From positions 62,001 to 126,000 of the forward strand of contig CASEBK010000047.1 of the NCBI GenBank assembly GCA_949286115.1: a stretch of 64,000 nt of DNA, in the 5' to 3' direction. The stretch is from an uncultured Veillonellaceae bacterium. GTDB taxonomy: Bacteria; Bacillota; Negativicutes; Veillonellales; Dialisteraceae. The translations under genes were made by a program, and so were the position numbers. The notes below the pieces were generated by a model. That model did no database searches, had not been told where the DNA came from, and saw only the letters and a program-made list of their open reading frames with translations. This document shows, piece by piece, positions 22,217 through 31,871 of this stretch; positions within the stretch are counted from its first letter, which is position 1; each line of letters begins with the position of its first letter.

Positions 22217-24778
22217 ATGATGAAACAGACCTATGCGGTCACCGGGATGACCTGTGCGGCCTGCTCGGCGCGGGTGGAAAAAAGCGTCTCCGCTCTCGCC
22301 GGCACGAGGAACGTCTCGGTGAACCTCCTGAAGAACAGCATGGTGGTGGACTATGACGAATCGCGGCTCACGAGCGGCGCCATCATCGCCGCAGTGGAGG
22401 CCGCGGGCTACGGGGCGTTGCTCCCCGGCGCGAAAGCAGGCGCGCCCTCGCCGCGGGAGACGGCCCGGGCGGAGTACCTCGCCCTGAAGCGGCGTACGGC
22501 GGGGTCCTTCCTCTTCGCTCTCCCTCTCTTCTACCTCTCCATGGGCCGCATGATGGGCTGGCCCCTGCCGGAGGTCTTCCTCGGCGACGGCGCGTCCATG
22601 GTGTGCGCCCTCGCCCAGTTCCTGCTGCTCCTGCCCATCCTCTCTCTGAACGGCCGCTATTTCCGGCAGGGCTTCCACACGCTCGTCCGCGGCGCGCCGA
22701 ACATGGACTCTCTCGTCGCCCTCGGCGCGGGGGCGTCCGTCCTCTACGGCGTGTACGCTCTCTTCCGGATCGCCGCGGCGCTCGGCGCAGGGGACCTCCT
22801 GACAGCCGCTCATTTCTCCCATGAGCTCTATTTCGAGGGAGCCGGGACCATCCTCACGCTCATCACCCTGGGGAAATGCATGGAAGCCCGCGCGAAGGGG
22901 CGCACCACAGAGGCGGTGAACGCCCTCCTCAATCTGGCGCCGAAGACGGCCACGCGCCTCAGAGACGGCCGGGAAGAGACCGTCCCCGCGGAAACGCTCG
23001 CGCCGGGCGACGTGCTCGTCGTGCGGGCGGGCGAAGCGGTCCCCGCGGACGGCGTCGTCCTCGAAGGGATGGCCTCCCTCGATGAATCGGCCCTCACCGG
23101 CGAGAGCCTGCCCGTGGAAAAAGGCCCGGGAGACGCGGTCATCGGCGCGACCATCGCGCGGGGCGGGTACTTCACCATGCGCACATCGAAGGTGGGAAGC
23201 GACACCGCCCTTGCCCAGATCATCCGGCTGGTGGACGAAGCGACGAGCTCGAAAGCGCCCATCGCCAAGCTCGCCGACCGAGTGGCGGGCGTCTTTGTGC
23301 CCGTGGTCATCGCCATCGCCGTCATCGCCGCTCTCGTGTGGCTCGCCCTGGGCGAGACTGCCGAGTTCGCCCTCACCATTGCCGTGTCCGTGCTGGTGGT
23401 ATCCTGCCCGTGCGCCCTCGGCCTCGCCACGCCCACAGCCATCATGGTGGGCACCGGAAGGGGCGCGCGGCACGGCATCCTCATCAAGTCCGCCGAAGCC
23501 CTCGAGACGGCCCACGACGTGACGACCATCGTCCTCGATAAGACGGGCACCCTCACGGAAGGCCGCCCCGTCGTGACGGATATCCTCCCCGTGCCGGGCG
23601 TTGCCCCAGAGCGCCTCCTCACCGTAGCCGCTTCGCTGGAGCGCCTCTCTTCCCATCCCCTCGCGGGAGCTGTCATGGACGCGGCAGAGAAGAAAGGCGC
23701 CGCACCCCTTGCGGCCTCTCATTTCGAAGCGGTCCCCGGCGAAGGGCTCCGCGCCGAGGTCGAAGGAAAGGAATGCCTCGCGGGAAACCGGCGGATGATG
23801 GAAGCTCGCGCTGTCTTCGGCCTTTCGCTCTCTGGCGAAGAGGCGCGCCTGGCAAGCGAAGGCAAGACGCCCCTCTACTTTGCGGAAAACAGCCGGCTCC
23901 TCGGGCTCATCGCCTGCGCCGACCCGGTGAAGCCCACCAGCCGCCGCGCCGTCGAAGCGTTCCACGCCATGGGGCTCGACGTGGTGATGCTCACCGGCGA
24001 CCACCGCCGCACCGCCGAAGCTGTCCGGCAGCAAGTGGGCGCAGACCGCGTCATGGCGGAAGTCCTCCCGCAGGATAAAGAGCGGGAAGTCCGCCGCCTG
24101 CAGGAAAGCGGGCAGAAAGTCGCCATGGTGGGCGACGGCATCAACGACGCGCCGGCCCTTGCCCGGGCGGACGTGGGCATCGCCATCGGCGCGGGCACAG
24201 ATGTGGCCATGGAATCGGCGGACATCGTGCTCATGCGGAGCGACCTGCTGGACGTGGCCGGCGCCATCGAGCTCTCCCGCGCCACCATCAAAAACATCAA
24301 AGAAAACCTCTTCTGGGCTTTCTTCTACAACGTCCTGGGCATCCCCATCGCCGCAGGCTGCTGGTACAGCGCCTTCGGCCTCCGGATGGACCCCATGGTG
24401 GCTGCACTTGCCATGAGCATGAGCTCCGTCTTCGTCGTATCGAACGCGCTCCGTCTGCGTTTCTTCATCCCGTCTTATGAAAAGGGGAAAAAGGCAGACC
24501 GGGAAAAAGCGCCTGTGTCCGCGCCAGCCGCGGCAGAAATCAAAGGAGGAACATCCATGAAAAAGATCGTGACCATCGAAGGCATGATGTGCCAACACTG
24601 CGTCATGCACGTGACGAAAGCGCTCGAGGCCGTGCCCGGCGTCTCCGCCGTCGCCGTACACCTCGACGCGGGCCAGGCAGAGCTCACCGCCGCGCCGAGC
24701 GTGACCGACGACGCGCTCAAAGCCGCCGTAGAGGAGGCGGGCTACACCGTGACCGCCGTCGAGACCCATGAGAGCTGA
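22217..24778 (+). CDS. copA: Copper P1B-type ATPase CopA with C-terminal CopZ-like domain
   Basis: 853-aa Cu(I) efflux pump. The N-terminal HMA domain has GMTCAAC; the body has the transmembrane CPC (SCPCALG, about 396), DKTGTLT (about 441), SSHPLAG and [10 protein letters not shown]. After the last membrane helices and a Lys/Ala/Pro linker, a second HMA domain (residues 781-853, GMMCQHC) follows in frame; HMA domains of CopA are normally N-terminal, and this one looks like a fused CopZ chaperone. AAAGGAGG plus an ATG sits at the domain border (24557), so it may also be made alone. ATG 22220 is an alternative start. It overlaps csoR by 11 bases. Confidence 0.93.
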   Translation: MMKQTYAVTGMTCAACSARVEKSVSALAGTRNVSVNLLKNSMVVDYDESRLTSGAIIAAVEAAGYGALLPGAKAGAPSPRETARAEYLALKRRTAGSFLFALPLFYLSMGRMMGWPLPEVFLGDGASMVCALAQFLLLLPILSLNGRYFRQGFHTLVRGAPNMDSLVALGAGASVLYGVYALFRIAAALGAGDLLTAAHFSHELYFEGAGTILTLITLGKCMEARAKGRTTEAVNALLNLAPKTATRLRDGREETVPAETLAPGDVLVVRAGEAVPADGVVLEGMASLDESALTGESLPVEKGPGDAVIGATIARGGYFTMRTSKVGSDTALAQIIRLVDEATSSKAPIAKLADRVAGVFVPVVIAIAVIAALVWLALGETAEFALTIAVSVLVVSCPCALGLATPTAIMVGTGRGARHGILIKSAEALETAHDVTTIVLDKTGTLTEGRPVVTDILPVPGVAPERLLTVAASLERLSSHPLAGAVMDAAEKKGAAPLAASHFEAVPGEGLRAEVEGKECLAGNRRMMEARAVFGLSLSGEEARLASEGKTPLYFAENSRLLGLIACADPVKPTSRRAVEAFHAMGLDVVMLTGDHRRTAEAVRQQVGADRVMAEVLPQDKEREVRRLQESGQKVAMVGDGINDAPALARADVGIAIGAGTDVAMESADIVLMRSDLLDVAGAIELSRATIKNIKENLFWAFFYNVLGIPIAAGCWYSAFGLRMDPMVAALAMSMSSVFVVSNALRLRFFIPSYEKGKKADREKAPVSAPAAAEIKGGTSMKKIVTIEGMMCQHCVMHVTKALEAVPGVSAVAVHLDAGQAELTAAPSVTDDALKAAVEEAGYTVTAVETHES
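24557..24778 (+). CDS. Possible separately translated CopZ-like copper chaperone (in-frame internal start of copA)
   Basis: 73 aa starting at an internal ATG preceded by AAAGGAGGAACATCC, as good a ribosome site as any in the window. The product would be a complete CopZ-type chaperone (MKKIVTIEG, MxCxxC as MMCQHC) that carries Cu(I) to CopA or CsoR. Whether the cell makes the fusion, the free domain or both cannot be told from the sequence. The E. coli analogy is CopA(Z), made by ribosomal frameshifting, but from the N-terminal side. Confidence 0.5.
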   Translation: MKKIVTIEGMMCQHCVMHVTKALEAVPGVSAVAVHLDAGQAELTAAPSVTDDALKAAVEEAGYTVTAVETHES

Positions 24779-25040
24779 CAGAGAAAAAGCGGCCCGGTCC
24801 CTCCGCATCGCCCGAGGCCAGCTGGACGGCGTCCTCCGCATGATCGAAGAAGACCGGTACTGCGTGGACATCTCCAACCAGCTCATGGCTGCAGAGGCCA
24901 TCATCCGCCGGGTGAATCAGGACATCCTCTGCGCCCACATCCGGGGCTGCGTCCGCGAAGGGCTCCACACGGACGAGCCAAACCCGAAGCTCGAAGAGGC
25001 CCTGCGTCTCCTGGAGAAGCTCGCCGCCCTCAATTCCTGA
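24768..25040 (+). CDS. csoR: CsoR-family copper-sensing repressor
   Basis: 90-aa all-helical DUF156 repressor. The Cu(I) ligands appear as Cys32 ([11 protein letters not shown]), His57 and Cys61 (HIRGC), with the same spacing as the C-H-C set of Mycobacterium CsoR (25 and 4 residues apart). It overlaps the copA stop by 11 bases and is closed by a perfect terminator, so it is probably autoregulated through the G/C-tract operator upstream of copA. RcnR/FrmR-type sensing (Ni/Co, formaldehyde) is less likely given the copper context. Confidence 0.92.
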   Translation: MRADREKAARSLRIARGQLDGVLRMIEEDRYCVDISNQLMAAEAIIRRVNQDILCAHIRGCVREGLHTDEPNPKLEEALRLLEKLAALNS

Positions 25041-25043
25041 CCG

Positions 25044-25068
25044 ATACCGCCCAGCAGGGCGGTATTTT
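25044..25068 (+). terminator. Terminator of the copA-csoR operon
   Basis: The perfect 9-bp stem ATACCGCCC / GGGCGGTAT with an AGCA loop is followed by TTTT. Confidence 0.8.
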
Positions 25069-25122
25069 CAGGCCTGCCGTATGGTACAATATGGAAAAAG
25101 ACCCGCAGAAAGGAGAGATACC

Positions 25123-25482
25123 ATGCCGGATCATTCACTGCCCCACGACCATGGGCAGCCCGTAGAGCACGAACTGCGCCAGATGCCCGCGGCCGAGCAC
25201 TTCCAGACCGTGGCCGACCTGTTCAAGCAGCTCGGAGACGGGAGCCGCCTGCGCATCTTCTGGCTCCTGTGCCACTGCGAAGAATGCGTCATCAATCTGT
25301 CCTCCATGGTGGACATGAGCAGCCCCGCCGTCTCCCACCACCTGCGGCAGCTCAAAGGGGCCGGCCTCATCGTGAGCCGCCGCGACGGCAAGGAAGTGTA
25401 CTACCGCGCGGCCGACACCGACCAGGCCCGCCTCCTCCACCGCATGATCGAGCAGATGATGAAGATCGCCTGCCCCTTCTGA
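25123..25482 (+). CDS. ArsR/SmtB-family metal-responsive repressor
   Basis: 119-aa winged-helix repressor. An N-terminal His-rich tail (HSLPHDHGQPVEHE) precedes the DNA-binding helix (SSPAVSHHLRQLKGAGLI) and the wing (SRRDGKEVYYRAA). Cysteines at 50, 52 and 55 (LLCHCEECV) at the start of the recognition-helix region resemble the CadC-type Cd/Pb/Zn site; the SmtB alpha-5 His pair is not intact. It may control the Zn/Cd ATPase unit at 19.7-22 kb. ATG 25123 has AAGGAG upstream and an extended -10 (TATGG-TACAAT) near 25081. Confidence 0.9.
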   Translation: MPDHSLPHDHGQPVEHELRQMPAAEHFQTVADLFKQLGDGSRLRIFWLLCHCEECVINLSSMVDMSSPAVSHHLRQLKGAGLIVSRRDGKEVYYRAADTDQARLLHRMIEQMMKIACPF

Positions 25483-25534
25483 GGAAACAGAGAAACGCGC
25501 CCCCCGCGGCGCGGCATCACACACAGCCCACAGG

Positions 25535-25560
25535 AAAAGGACCCCGAAGGGTCCTCTTTT
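25535..25560. terminator. Bidirectional terminator between arsR and the autotransporter
   Basis: The stem AGGACCC / GGGTCCT with a CGAA loop has T-rich sequence on the plus side and TTTTCC on the minus side, between convergent stop codons. Confidence 0.8.
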
Positions 25561-25567
25561 TCTTCGC

Positions 25568-27890
25568 TTAGAAGGCGTACGCCAGCTGCACCATGCCGGA
25601 GAAACCTTCCCGCTCGCCTGCGTAGCCGCGGAGATTCACGTCCATGCTCCACGACGAGTCTTTCCGGCCCCACACGGTGCCGATCTCTCCGAAGACCGTG
25701 CTCCCCTCGAGGCTCTGCTCGGGCGCATCGAACTGGCCTGCCTTCATGTGGCTGTCCCCGCTGAACTCATATTCCCACGCCGCGCCGTAGTAGAGGCTCC
25801 ACGCTTTGTCCGTGTCCGCGGTGTACCGCGCGCCGAGACGGAGCCGGTCGCTCGTCACGTCATCGAAACGGAACCAGTCGCCGCCCATCTCGAAGCTGTC
25901 CCCCTCGATGTCGGTATGGAAATACTTGCCGTATACGTTCCACTGGCCGTCACCGCTCCGGATGAGCTTGCCTACTCCTACATGCGCGCCCCAGTAGGTG
26001 CTGTCGCTGTCGAATCCGTAGGAATTGCCTTCCCCGTCTTTCACGACGTTCGACATGGAAGAGGAGAGCGTACCTGCCCGGAGGGAGGCTTCGTAATAGA
26101 GGCCGCTGTCTTTCGTGTAGCGGATGGCCGCGCCGCCGCCGTTGTAGAGGAGGCTCCCGTCGCCGCGGAACATTTCGTTGTTAAATTCGTTCCACGTGCG
26201 GTAGTTCCCCGTGCCGTTCTCGTAGAAGACGCCCCACGCCAGACGCCCGCCGTCTGTTTTATGGATGCTCCCGAAGCCTGCGATCTCGCTCCACCCGTTG
26301 ATCTTGATGTCGCTCGCCACGTCGTAGGTGCTGCGGTTCCCGTAGACCGCGCCGAAGGTCTGGGTGCCGAAGTGGTATCCGTCGTCCAGAAGCCACAAGG
26401 AATCGGCGGCGATGTCCGCGCCCTGATTCACGAAGGCTGCTCCGGCAAGACGGCTCTCCCCAACGAGATCGGTCTGGCCACTGCGGGAAACGCTCTTGAT
26501 GGTAAGCGTTGCATCGTTCTCCGCCGTATCTATCATTCCAATTCCTTCCGTAGTGACGCCCGCGGTAAAATGGGTCTGTCCTTCCTGCGACTCATCCACG
26601 CCCGTGCCGCTATTCATCTGCACGAGCGTCATGGATTCGCCTGCCTGAATAACGGAACCGTTGGCAAACGTGATGGACTTGTCGATGGTCGTTCCTTCCA
26701 GCGAGCCACCGTTCGCGGTAAGAATAGTCCCCCCATTCTGCCAGTGCACATTGCGGAAGAAAAGTGCATCAAAATTCTGCACGGAATTGACGCTCCCGCT
26801 CCAGTCGTCCAGCACGAGCATATTGCCGATATATCCCTCGCCGGTCCCATTTGAACCGTAGAGCTTGGCGTAAACATTTGCATCGGTGCCGTCATGCAGA
26901 ATGATCTGATTATTCATTGCTTTTTCACTTTCGCCTCCATCTACATAGCCGCCATAGATTTGAACCGTCTTTTTCTCTATCCCAAAGTCTCCGTAAATAT
27001 GGATAGTATTTTCACTGGCTGCTGCATTTATAGAAGACGATGCATAACCGCCGTAGATTTTGCTGTTGCTCCCCATGGTCACTCCGCTCAGATACACCGT
27101 GTTTCTATCCGCTGCAGCATCTACACCGGAGTCAGCCTTCAAATCAATGGCCTGCGCTTTACCGCCACAGATTTCACCATTACTCCCAAATTCAACGTTA
27201 TCCAAATACCACCGTATTCTCATTGGACGTTAAGCTGATATCTCCCGATTTTCCGCCCCAACTACGGTTGAAATCTGCATAGCCGCCATAAACTTTTTTC
27301 ACCTCGGACACCGCATTCAGGCTCACCGCATTTTCATCAGCCGTTGCCTCCACGCCAAAGGCATAACCGCCATAGATCCAGTCAGAGCCGCCCAATGTCA
27401 CTGCGTTCAGGCTCGTTACATTCTTATTCGCCATAGCATTCTCATTGTTACTCTTCGCATAACCGCCGTAAATATAGTGGTTTTTTCCCATACTGCCGCC
27501 GATCATATTCACCACATTTTCGTTAGCCGTGGAATCATACGACGAATACGCATATCCGCCGTAGACCCTGCTGTTGGCGCTCCACTTTACATGATTCAAA
27601 TTGATCGTATTTTTATTGGCCGCCGTATCAGGTGATGAAGATGCGACACCGCCTGCAAGACTCTCCCACGATGTATCACCATTTCCGGAAACGGTGATGC
27701 GATTGTCACTGGACGAATCTATTGGCGCCCATACAGTAGTACCGATTCCTTCATTCCATTTCCATCCATTTTCTTCTGTCAGATCGGCAGGATCGTTGAC
27801 CGAAAGATCTGCTGCTATGGCACTCCCCCCACCGCAGCATAAAACGGCCGCCGCCAAGGCCGCCGTGATAGAGATGGATTCCTTTCGCAT
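25568..27890 (-). pseudogene. Autotransporter (type Va secretion) adhesin-like gene, frameshifted
   Basis: Two frames make one roughly 773-aa autotransporter: a signal peptide (from MRKESISIT), a passenger built of about eight degenerate 30-35-residue repeats ending in YGGYA, and a C-terminal 12-strand-type beta-barrel of about 270 residues ending in YAF, the outer-membrane insertion signature. The frame breaks near 27209; removing one G there restores an unbroken repeat (ENTVYLDNVEFG), so a single-base insertion is the simplest explanation. As written the barrel could not be made from this start. The start ATG at 27890 follows GGGAGG, which can pair into a hairpin. A G8 tract lies upstream. 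Confidence 0.85.
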
Positions 27891-27898
27891 TGTAAAAC

Positions 27899-27920
27899 CT
27901 CCCGTAATCGAATCCGGGAG
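27899..27920 (-). promoter_or_regulatory. Hairpin covering the autotransporter ribosome site
   Basis: CTCCCG / CGGGAG (10-base loop) pairs across the leader so that the Shine-Dalgarno GGGAGG of the start at 27890 is inside the stem. Translation could be controlled by opening this stem. Confidence 0.5.
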
Positions 27921-27945
27921 GAGATACGGAGAAGATCGTTCTTGA

Positions 27946-27953
27946 CCCCCCCC
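27946..27953. repeat. Homopolymeric G8 tract (minus strand) in the autotransporter leader
   Basis: Eight C on the plus strand, 56-63 bases upstream of the autotransporter start. Tracts of this length slip during replication and drive phase variation in many surface genes. Confidence 0.6.
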
Positions 27954-28014
27954 GCGAAATTTATATTGCATAGAGCTATGATTTCCGCTCATGCGTTTAC
28001 AAAAAGTATAGCAG

Positions 28015-28044
28015 TAAAAAAGGCCCCTTTCAAGCGGGGCTTTT
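28015..28044 (-). terminator. Second (tandem) terminator downstream of dnaJ
   Basis: The minus-strand stem AAGCCCC / GGGGCCTT with an inner loop is followed by TTTTT. Confidence 0.6.
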
Positions 28045-28062
28045 GCTTTGATGCGGACGCGA

Positions 28063-28091
28063 AAAACGCCCTCTCATTGCTGAGAGAGCGT
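28063..28091 (-). terminator. Terminator of the hrcA-grpE-dnaK-dnaJ operon
   Basis: The 11-bp minus-strand stem ACGCTCTCTCA / TGAGAGGGCGT with a GCAA loop is followed by TTTTT. Confidence 0.8.
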
Positions 28092-28100
28092 TTCTTCTGT

Positions 28101-29279
28101 TTATGACTTGAGCTTGTCTATGATCTTGTCGATGAAGGAGGAGCTTTTCCCTTTGTAAGTGGTGATGTCTTCGCCGGAGATGTCCGCGTACTTGAGAAGG
28201 GCTTCTTTCTGCTCTCCTTTGAGGTTTCTCGGCACGACTACATTCACCACCACGTAGAGGTCGCCTTTGCCGCTCGCGCGGAGCCTGGGCATACCTGCGC
28301 CTTTGATGCGGAAGCGGGTGCCGCTCTGGGTCCCGGCGGGGATCTTGAGTTCCACTTCGCTCTCGAGGGTCAGCACCTTGATGGTGTTGCCCAATGCCGC
28401 CGTGGGGAAGGAGATGTCCGCCTTGCAGTAGAGGTCGTCGCCGTCACGGGTGAAGTTCGGGTCTTCCTTCACGTAGATGTAGACGTAGAGGTCGCCCGCG
28501 GGCCCGCCGCGCCGGCCCGGATTGCCTTCGCCGGCAATGCGCATGCGCACGCCCGTGTCGGCCCCGGCGGGGATATTGATCTCGAGCTTCTTCTCCACTT
28601 CCTGCAGGCCCGAGCCGTGGCAGGTGCTGCATTTCTGTTTGATGATCTTCCCGGTGCCGCCGCAGTACCGGCAGGTGTTGACGTTCACCATCTGTCCGAA
28701 GGGGCTGTTCCGGACGATCCGCTCCTGACCGGTGCCGTGGCAGTGCGGGCAGGTGTCCACAGAAGTGCCGGGCTCGGCGCCTGTGCCGTGGCACTTGGAG
28801 CAGGTCTCTTCCTTGCGGATGGTGAAGGTCTTCTTCACGCCGCTCGCCGCTTCGCGGAGGGTGATCTCCATGTCGTAGCGGAGGTCATCGCCCCGCTCAG
28901 GGCCGTTTCTCTGGCGGCGTCCGGCTCCGCCGGTGAACATGTCGAAGATGTCCCCCATGTCGAAGCCCTGTCCGCCGAATCCGCCAAAGCCTCCGAAACC
29001 GCCCTGGCCGAATCCACCGAAGCCGCCTGCGCCCGCGCCGCCTTTCTGCGCCGCTTCGTAGGCGTCGTGGCCCACCTGGTCGTACTGGGAGCGCTTGTTC
29101 GCGTCGGAGAGCGTCTGGTACGCCTCGTTCACTTCCTTGAATTTATCGGCGGCGGTGGGATCGTCCTTATTGAGGTCCGGGTGATATTTCCGAGCCAGTT
29201 TGCGGTAGGCCTTCTTGATGTCGTCTTCCGTGGCGTTCCTGTCGACGCCGAGCACTTCATAGTAATCCCGAGCTGCCAT
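28101..29279 (-). CDS. dnaJ: Chaperone protein DnaJ
   Basis: A 392-aa Hsp40 that delivers unfolded proteins to DnaK and stimulates its ATPase. The J domain (1-70) has KYHPDLN; a Gly/Phe-rich linker (about 78-125) follows; then four CxxCxGxG zinc-finger repeats ([32 protein letters not shown], about 160-225) and the two C-terminal peptide-binding domains. The length is that of a full type I DnaJ. It is the last gene of the heat-shock operon, 16 bases after dnaK. Confidence 0.98.
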   Translation of the reverse strand: MAARDYYEVLGVDRNATEDDIKKAYRKLARKYHPDLNKDDPTAADKFKEVNEAYQTLSDANKRSQYDQVGHDAYEAAQKGGAGAGGFGGFGQGGFGGFGGFGGQGFDMGDIFDMFTGGAGRRQRNGPERGDDLRYDMEITLREAASGVKKTFTIRKEETCSKCHGTGAEPGTSVDTCPHCHGTGQERIVRNSPFGQMVNVNTCRYCGGTGKIIKQKCSTCHGSGLQEVEKKLEINIPAGADTGVRMRIAGEGNPGRRGGPAGDLYVYIYVKEDPNFTRDGDDLYCKADISFPTAALGNTIKVLTLESEVELKIPAGTQSGTRFRIKGAGMPRLRASGKGDLYVVVNVVVPRNLKGEQKEALLKYADISGEDITTYKGKSSSFIDKIIDKLKS

Positions 29280-29295
29280 ACATCCTCATCCTGTC

Positions 29296-31170
29296 TTATT
29301 TCTTATCGTCGTCGTGTACGACTTTGTAGTCCGCGTCTACGGTGTCGCCTTCGGCCTTGCCGCTCTGCGCGCCCTGCGGACCTGCCTGCGGTCCCTGCTG
29401 AGCGCCGGCCGCCTGCTGGGCCTGCTGCGCCTGCTGATAGAGCTTCTCCGTCAGTTCGTGGAGAGGCTTCGTGAGGGCTTCCGCGTCGGCTTTGATCTTC
29501 TCGGCGTCGTCGCCTTTGAGGGTCTCTTTCAGCTTGGCGATGGCGTCATTCACTTCTTTCACCTTCACCGCGTCGGCTTTGTCGCCGATCTCTTTCACGG
29601 TCTTCTCCGCCTGATAGACGAGAGCTTCCGCGTTGTTCCGCGCGGTGACCGCTTCTTTGCGCTTCTTATCTTCTTCTTCGTGAGCTTTCGCGTCCTGCTG
29701 CATCCGTTCGATCTCTTCGTCGGAGAGGCCGGAGGAGGAGGTGATGTCGATCTTCTGCTCTTTGCCGGTGCCGAGGTCCTTTGCGGAGACGTGGACGATG
29801 CCGTTGGCGTCGATATCGAAGGTCACCTGGATCTGCGGTACGCCTCTGGGCGCCGGCGGGATGTCGGAGAGCTCGAAGCGGCCGAGGGTCTTGTTGTCCG
29901 CCGCCATGGGGCGCTCGCCCTGCAGGACGTGGATCTCGACGGAGGGCTGGTTGTCCGCCGCGGTGGAGAAGATCTGCGTCTTCTGGGTCGGGATGGTGGT
30001 GTTTCTCTTGATCATCGTGGTGAAGACGCCGCCCAGCGTTTCGATACCGAGGGAGAGAGGCGTCACGTCGAGGAGGAGCACGTCCTTCACTTCGCCTTTG
30101 AGAACGCCCGCCTGGATGGCCGCGCCGACGGCGACGGATTCATCCGGGTTGATGCCCTTGTTCGGTTCCTTGCCGAATTTATTTCTGATGAGGGTCTGCA
30201 CCGCGGGGATGCGGGAGGAGCCGCCCACGAGGAGGATCTTTTCGATGTCGGAAGCGGTGACGCCGGCATCTTTCATGGCGATGTCGATGGGAGCGACGGT
30301 GGCCTGGACGAGGTCTTCGGTGATGCGGTCAAATTCTGCACGGGTGAGTGTCGCGTCGAAGTGGACCGGCTGACCGTTCGCATCGACGGTGAGGAAGGGC
30401 AGATTGATCTCCGTGGACATCACGCCGGAGAGCTCGATCTTCGCCTTTTCGCCCGCTTCCTTGAGGCGCTGGTTCGTCATGGGGTCGCGGCGCAGTTCGA
30501 AGCCGTTCTGCTTCTTGAAGGTGTCGGCGATCCAGTCCATGACGCGGGCATCGAAGTCGTCGCCGCCGAGGTGGCCGTTGCCGTTGGACGCCTTCACTTC
30601 GAAGACGCCGTCCGCCAAGTCGAGGATGGACACATCGAAGGTGCCGCCGCCCAGGTCGTATACGAGGAAGGTGTGTTCCTTGCCGTCATTGATCTTGTCG
30701 AGGCCGTAGGCGAGAGAGGACGCCGTCGGTTCATTGATGATGCGGAGCACGTTGAGGCCCGCGATCTTGCCGGCGTCTTTCGTGGCCTGACGCTGGCTGT
30801 CGGTGAAGTACGCCGGGCAGGTGATGACCGCTTCGGTCACTTTTTCGCCCAGGTACGCTTCCGCGTCCTGCTTCAGTTTCTGCAGGATCATGGCGGAGAT
30901 CTCCTGCGGGGTGTAGCTCTTGCCGTCGATGGTCACTTTATAGTCGCTGCCCATGTGGCGCTTGATGGAAACGACGGTGCGGTCCGGATTGGACACGGCC
31001 TGGCGCTTTGCGAGCTGCCCCACGAGGCGTTCCCCCGTTTTGGAGAAGCCCACCACGGACGGGGTGAGACGGGATCCTTCGGCGTTCGGGATGACGACGG
31101 GCTCGCCGCCTTCCATGACTGCTACGACGGAGTTCGTCGTACCGAGATCGATACCAATGACTTTAGACAT
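29296..31170 (-). CDS. dnaK: Chaperone protein DnaK (Hsp70)
   Basis: A 624-aa ATP-dependent chaperone. The nucleotide-binding domain (about 1-380) starts with [10 protein letters not shown] and shows the phosphate motif [11 protein letters not shown]; the substrate-binding domain follows (about 390-510), then a helical lid and a Gln/Ala/Gly-rich disordered tail ending DDDKK. ATG 31170 is chosen over in-frame upstream codons because AAGGAGG precedes it and the family start [10 protein letters not shown] is exact. It lies in the HrcA-controlled operon. Confidence 0.98.
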   Translation of the reverse strand: MSKVIGIDLGTTNSVVAVMEGGEPVVIPNAEGSRLTPSVVGFSKTGERLVGQLAKRQAVSNPDRTVVSIKRHMGSDYKVTIDGKSYTPQEISAMILQKLKQDAEAYLGEKVTEAVITCPAYFTDSQRQATKDAGKIAGLNVLRIINEPTASSLAYGLDKINDGKEHTFLVYDLGGGTFDVSILDLADGVFEVKASNGNGHLGGDDFDARVMDWIADTFKKQNGFELRRDPMTNQRLKEAGEKAKIELSGVMSTEINLPFLTVDANGQPVHFDATLTRAEFDRITEDLVQATVAPIDIAMKDAGVTASDIEKILLVGGSSRIPAVQTLIRNKFGKEPNKGINPDESVAVGAAIQAGVLKGEVKDVLLLDVTPLSLGIETLGGVFTTMIKRNTTIPTQKTQIFSTAADNQPSVEIHVLQGERPMAADNKTLGRFELSDIPPAPRGVPQIQVTFDIDANGIVHVSAKDLGTGKEQKIDITSSSGLSDEEIERMQQDAKAHEEEDKKRKEAVTARNNAEALVYQAEKTVKEIGDKADAVKVKEVNDAIAKLKETLKGDDAEKIKADAEALTKPLHELTEKLYQQAQQAQQAAGAQQGPQAGPQGAQSGKAEGDTVDADYKVVHDDDKK

Positions 31171-31231
31171 AGAAATAGCCTCCTTTGAAATACTGTGTAA
31201 TGACTGTATAGGCATCCCTTTCGGGCGTTAT

Positions 31232-31843
31232 TTACCCATTGTGCACGACCTGCACTTTGGCCGGCCGGATGACGCGGTCTCCCATGCGGTATCCCTTCTG
31301 GAACACCATGGCCACCGTGTCGTCTTCTTTGTCCGGCGCGGGGACCTGCATCACCGCTTCGTGGACGTGCGGATCGAAGGGCGCGCCCGCCGCTTCGATC
31401 TCCGTGACGCCGAAGCCTTCGAGCACCTTTTCCATCTGCTTCTTCAGCATGACGAATCCTTTCACATAGGCGACGCCGGCTTCGTCTTTCTCCATGTGCG
31501 AGAGGGCGAGGTCGAAATTATCCAGCACGGGGAGGAATTCCTTCACCACCTCGGCGGTCGTTTTGTCTTTCGCCTCCGCCTGCTCCGTGCGGGTGCGGCG
31601 GCGGAAATTGTCAAAGTCGCCCTGGAGCCGGTCGTACTGGCGTACCGCGAGGGCGAGCTTTCCTTCCAGTCCTGCTGCTTTGTCTTCCAGCTCCTTCGCG
31701 CGGGCTTCGGCCGCAGCCTCAGCCTCGATCGCTTTCGACAGCGCCGCGGAGAGATCGGCGTCGGTCCCCGCACCTTCTGCCGGCGGCGCTTCTTTCTCTG
31801 CGTCTTCCGCCGGGCGGGCTTTCTTTTCCTGCTCTTCCATCAA
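31232..31843 (-). CDS. grpE: Nucleotide exchange factor GrpE
   Basis: A 203-aa protein that releases ADP from DnaK. An acidic, Ala/Glu-rich N-terminal tail (about 1-50) is followed by a long coiled coil (AKELEDKAAGLEGKLALAV, then RTRTEQAE, about 45-115) and the beta-domain ending with the signature VFQKGYRMGDRVIRPAKVQV. It lies second in the operon, 28 bases after hrcA and 61 bases before dnaK. Confidence 0.97.
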   Translation of the reverse strand: MMEEQEKKARPAEDAEKEAPPAEGAGTDADLSAALSKAIEAEAAAEARAKELEDKAAGLEGKLALAVRQYDRLQGDFDNFRRRTRTEQAEAKDKTTAEVVKEFLPVLDNFDLALSHMEKDEAGVAYVKGFVMLKKQMEKVLEGFGVTEIEAAGAPFDPHVHEAVMQVPAPDKEDDTVAMVFQKGYRMGDRVIRPAKVQVVHNG

Positions 31844-31871
31844 GAGACCTCCTCTATTTTCAATGATTGAT

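Noticed and set aside
22103-24904. A 933-codon open frame on the minus strand opposite copA
   Set aside because: It has no ribosome site or family-like sequence (His/Arg/Gly-rich) and is the usual antisense shadow of a GC-rich gene with a diagnostic protein on the other strand.
29314-31188. A 624-codon open frame opposite dnaK
   Set aside because: Antisense shadow of dnaK; GC-rich third positions keep stops out. No start signal.
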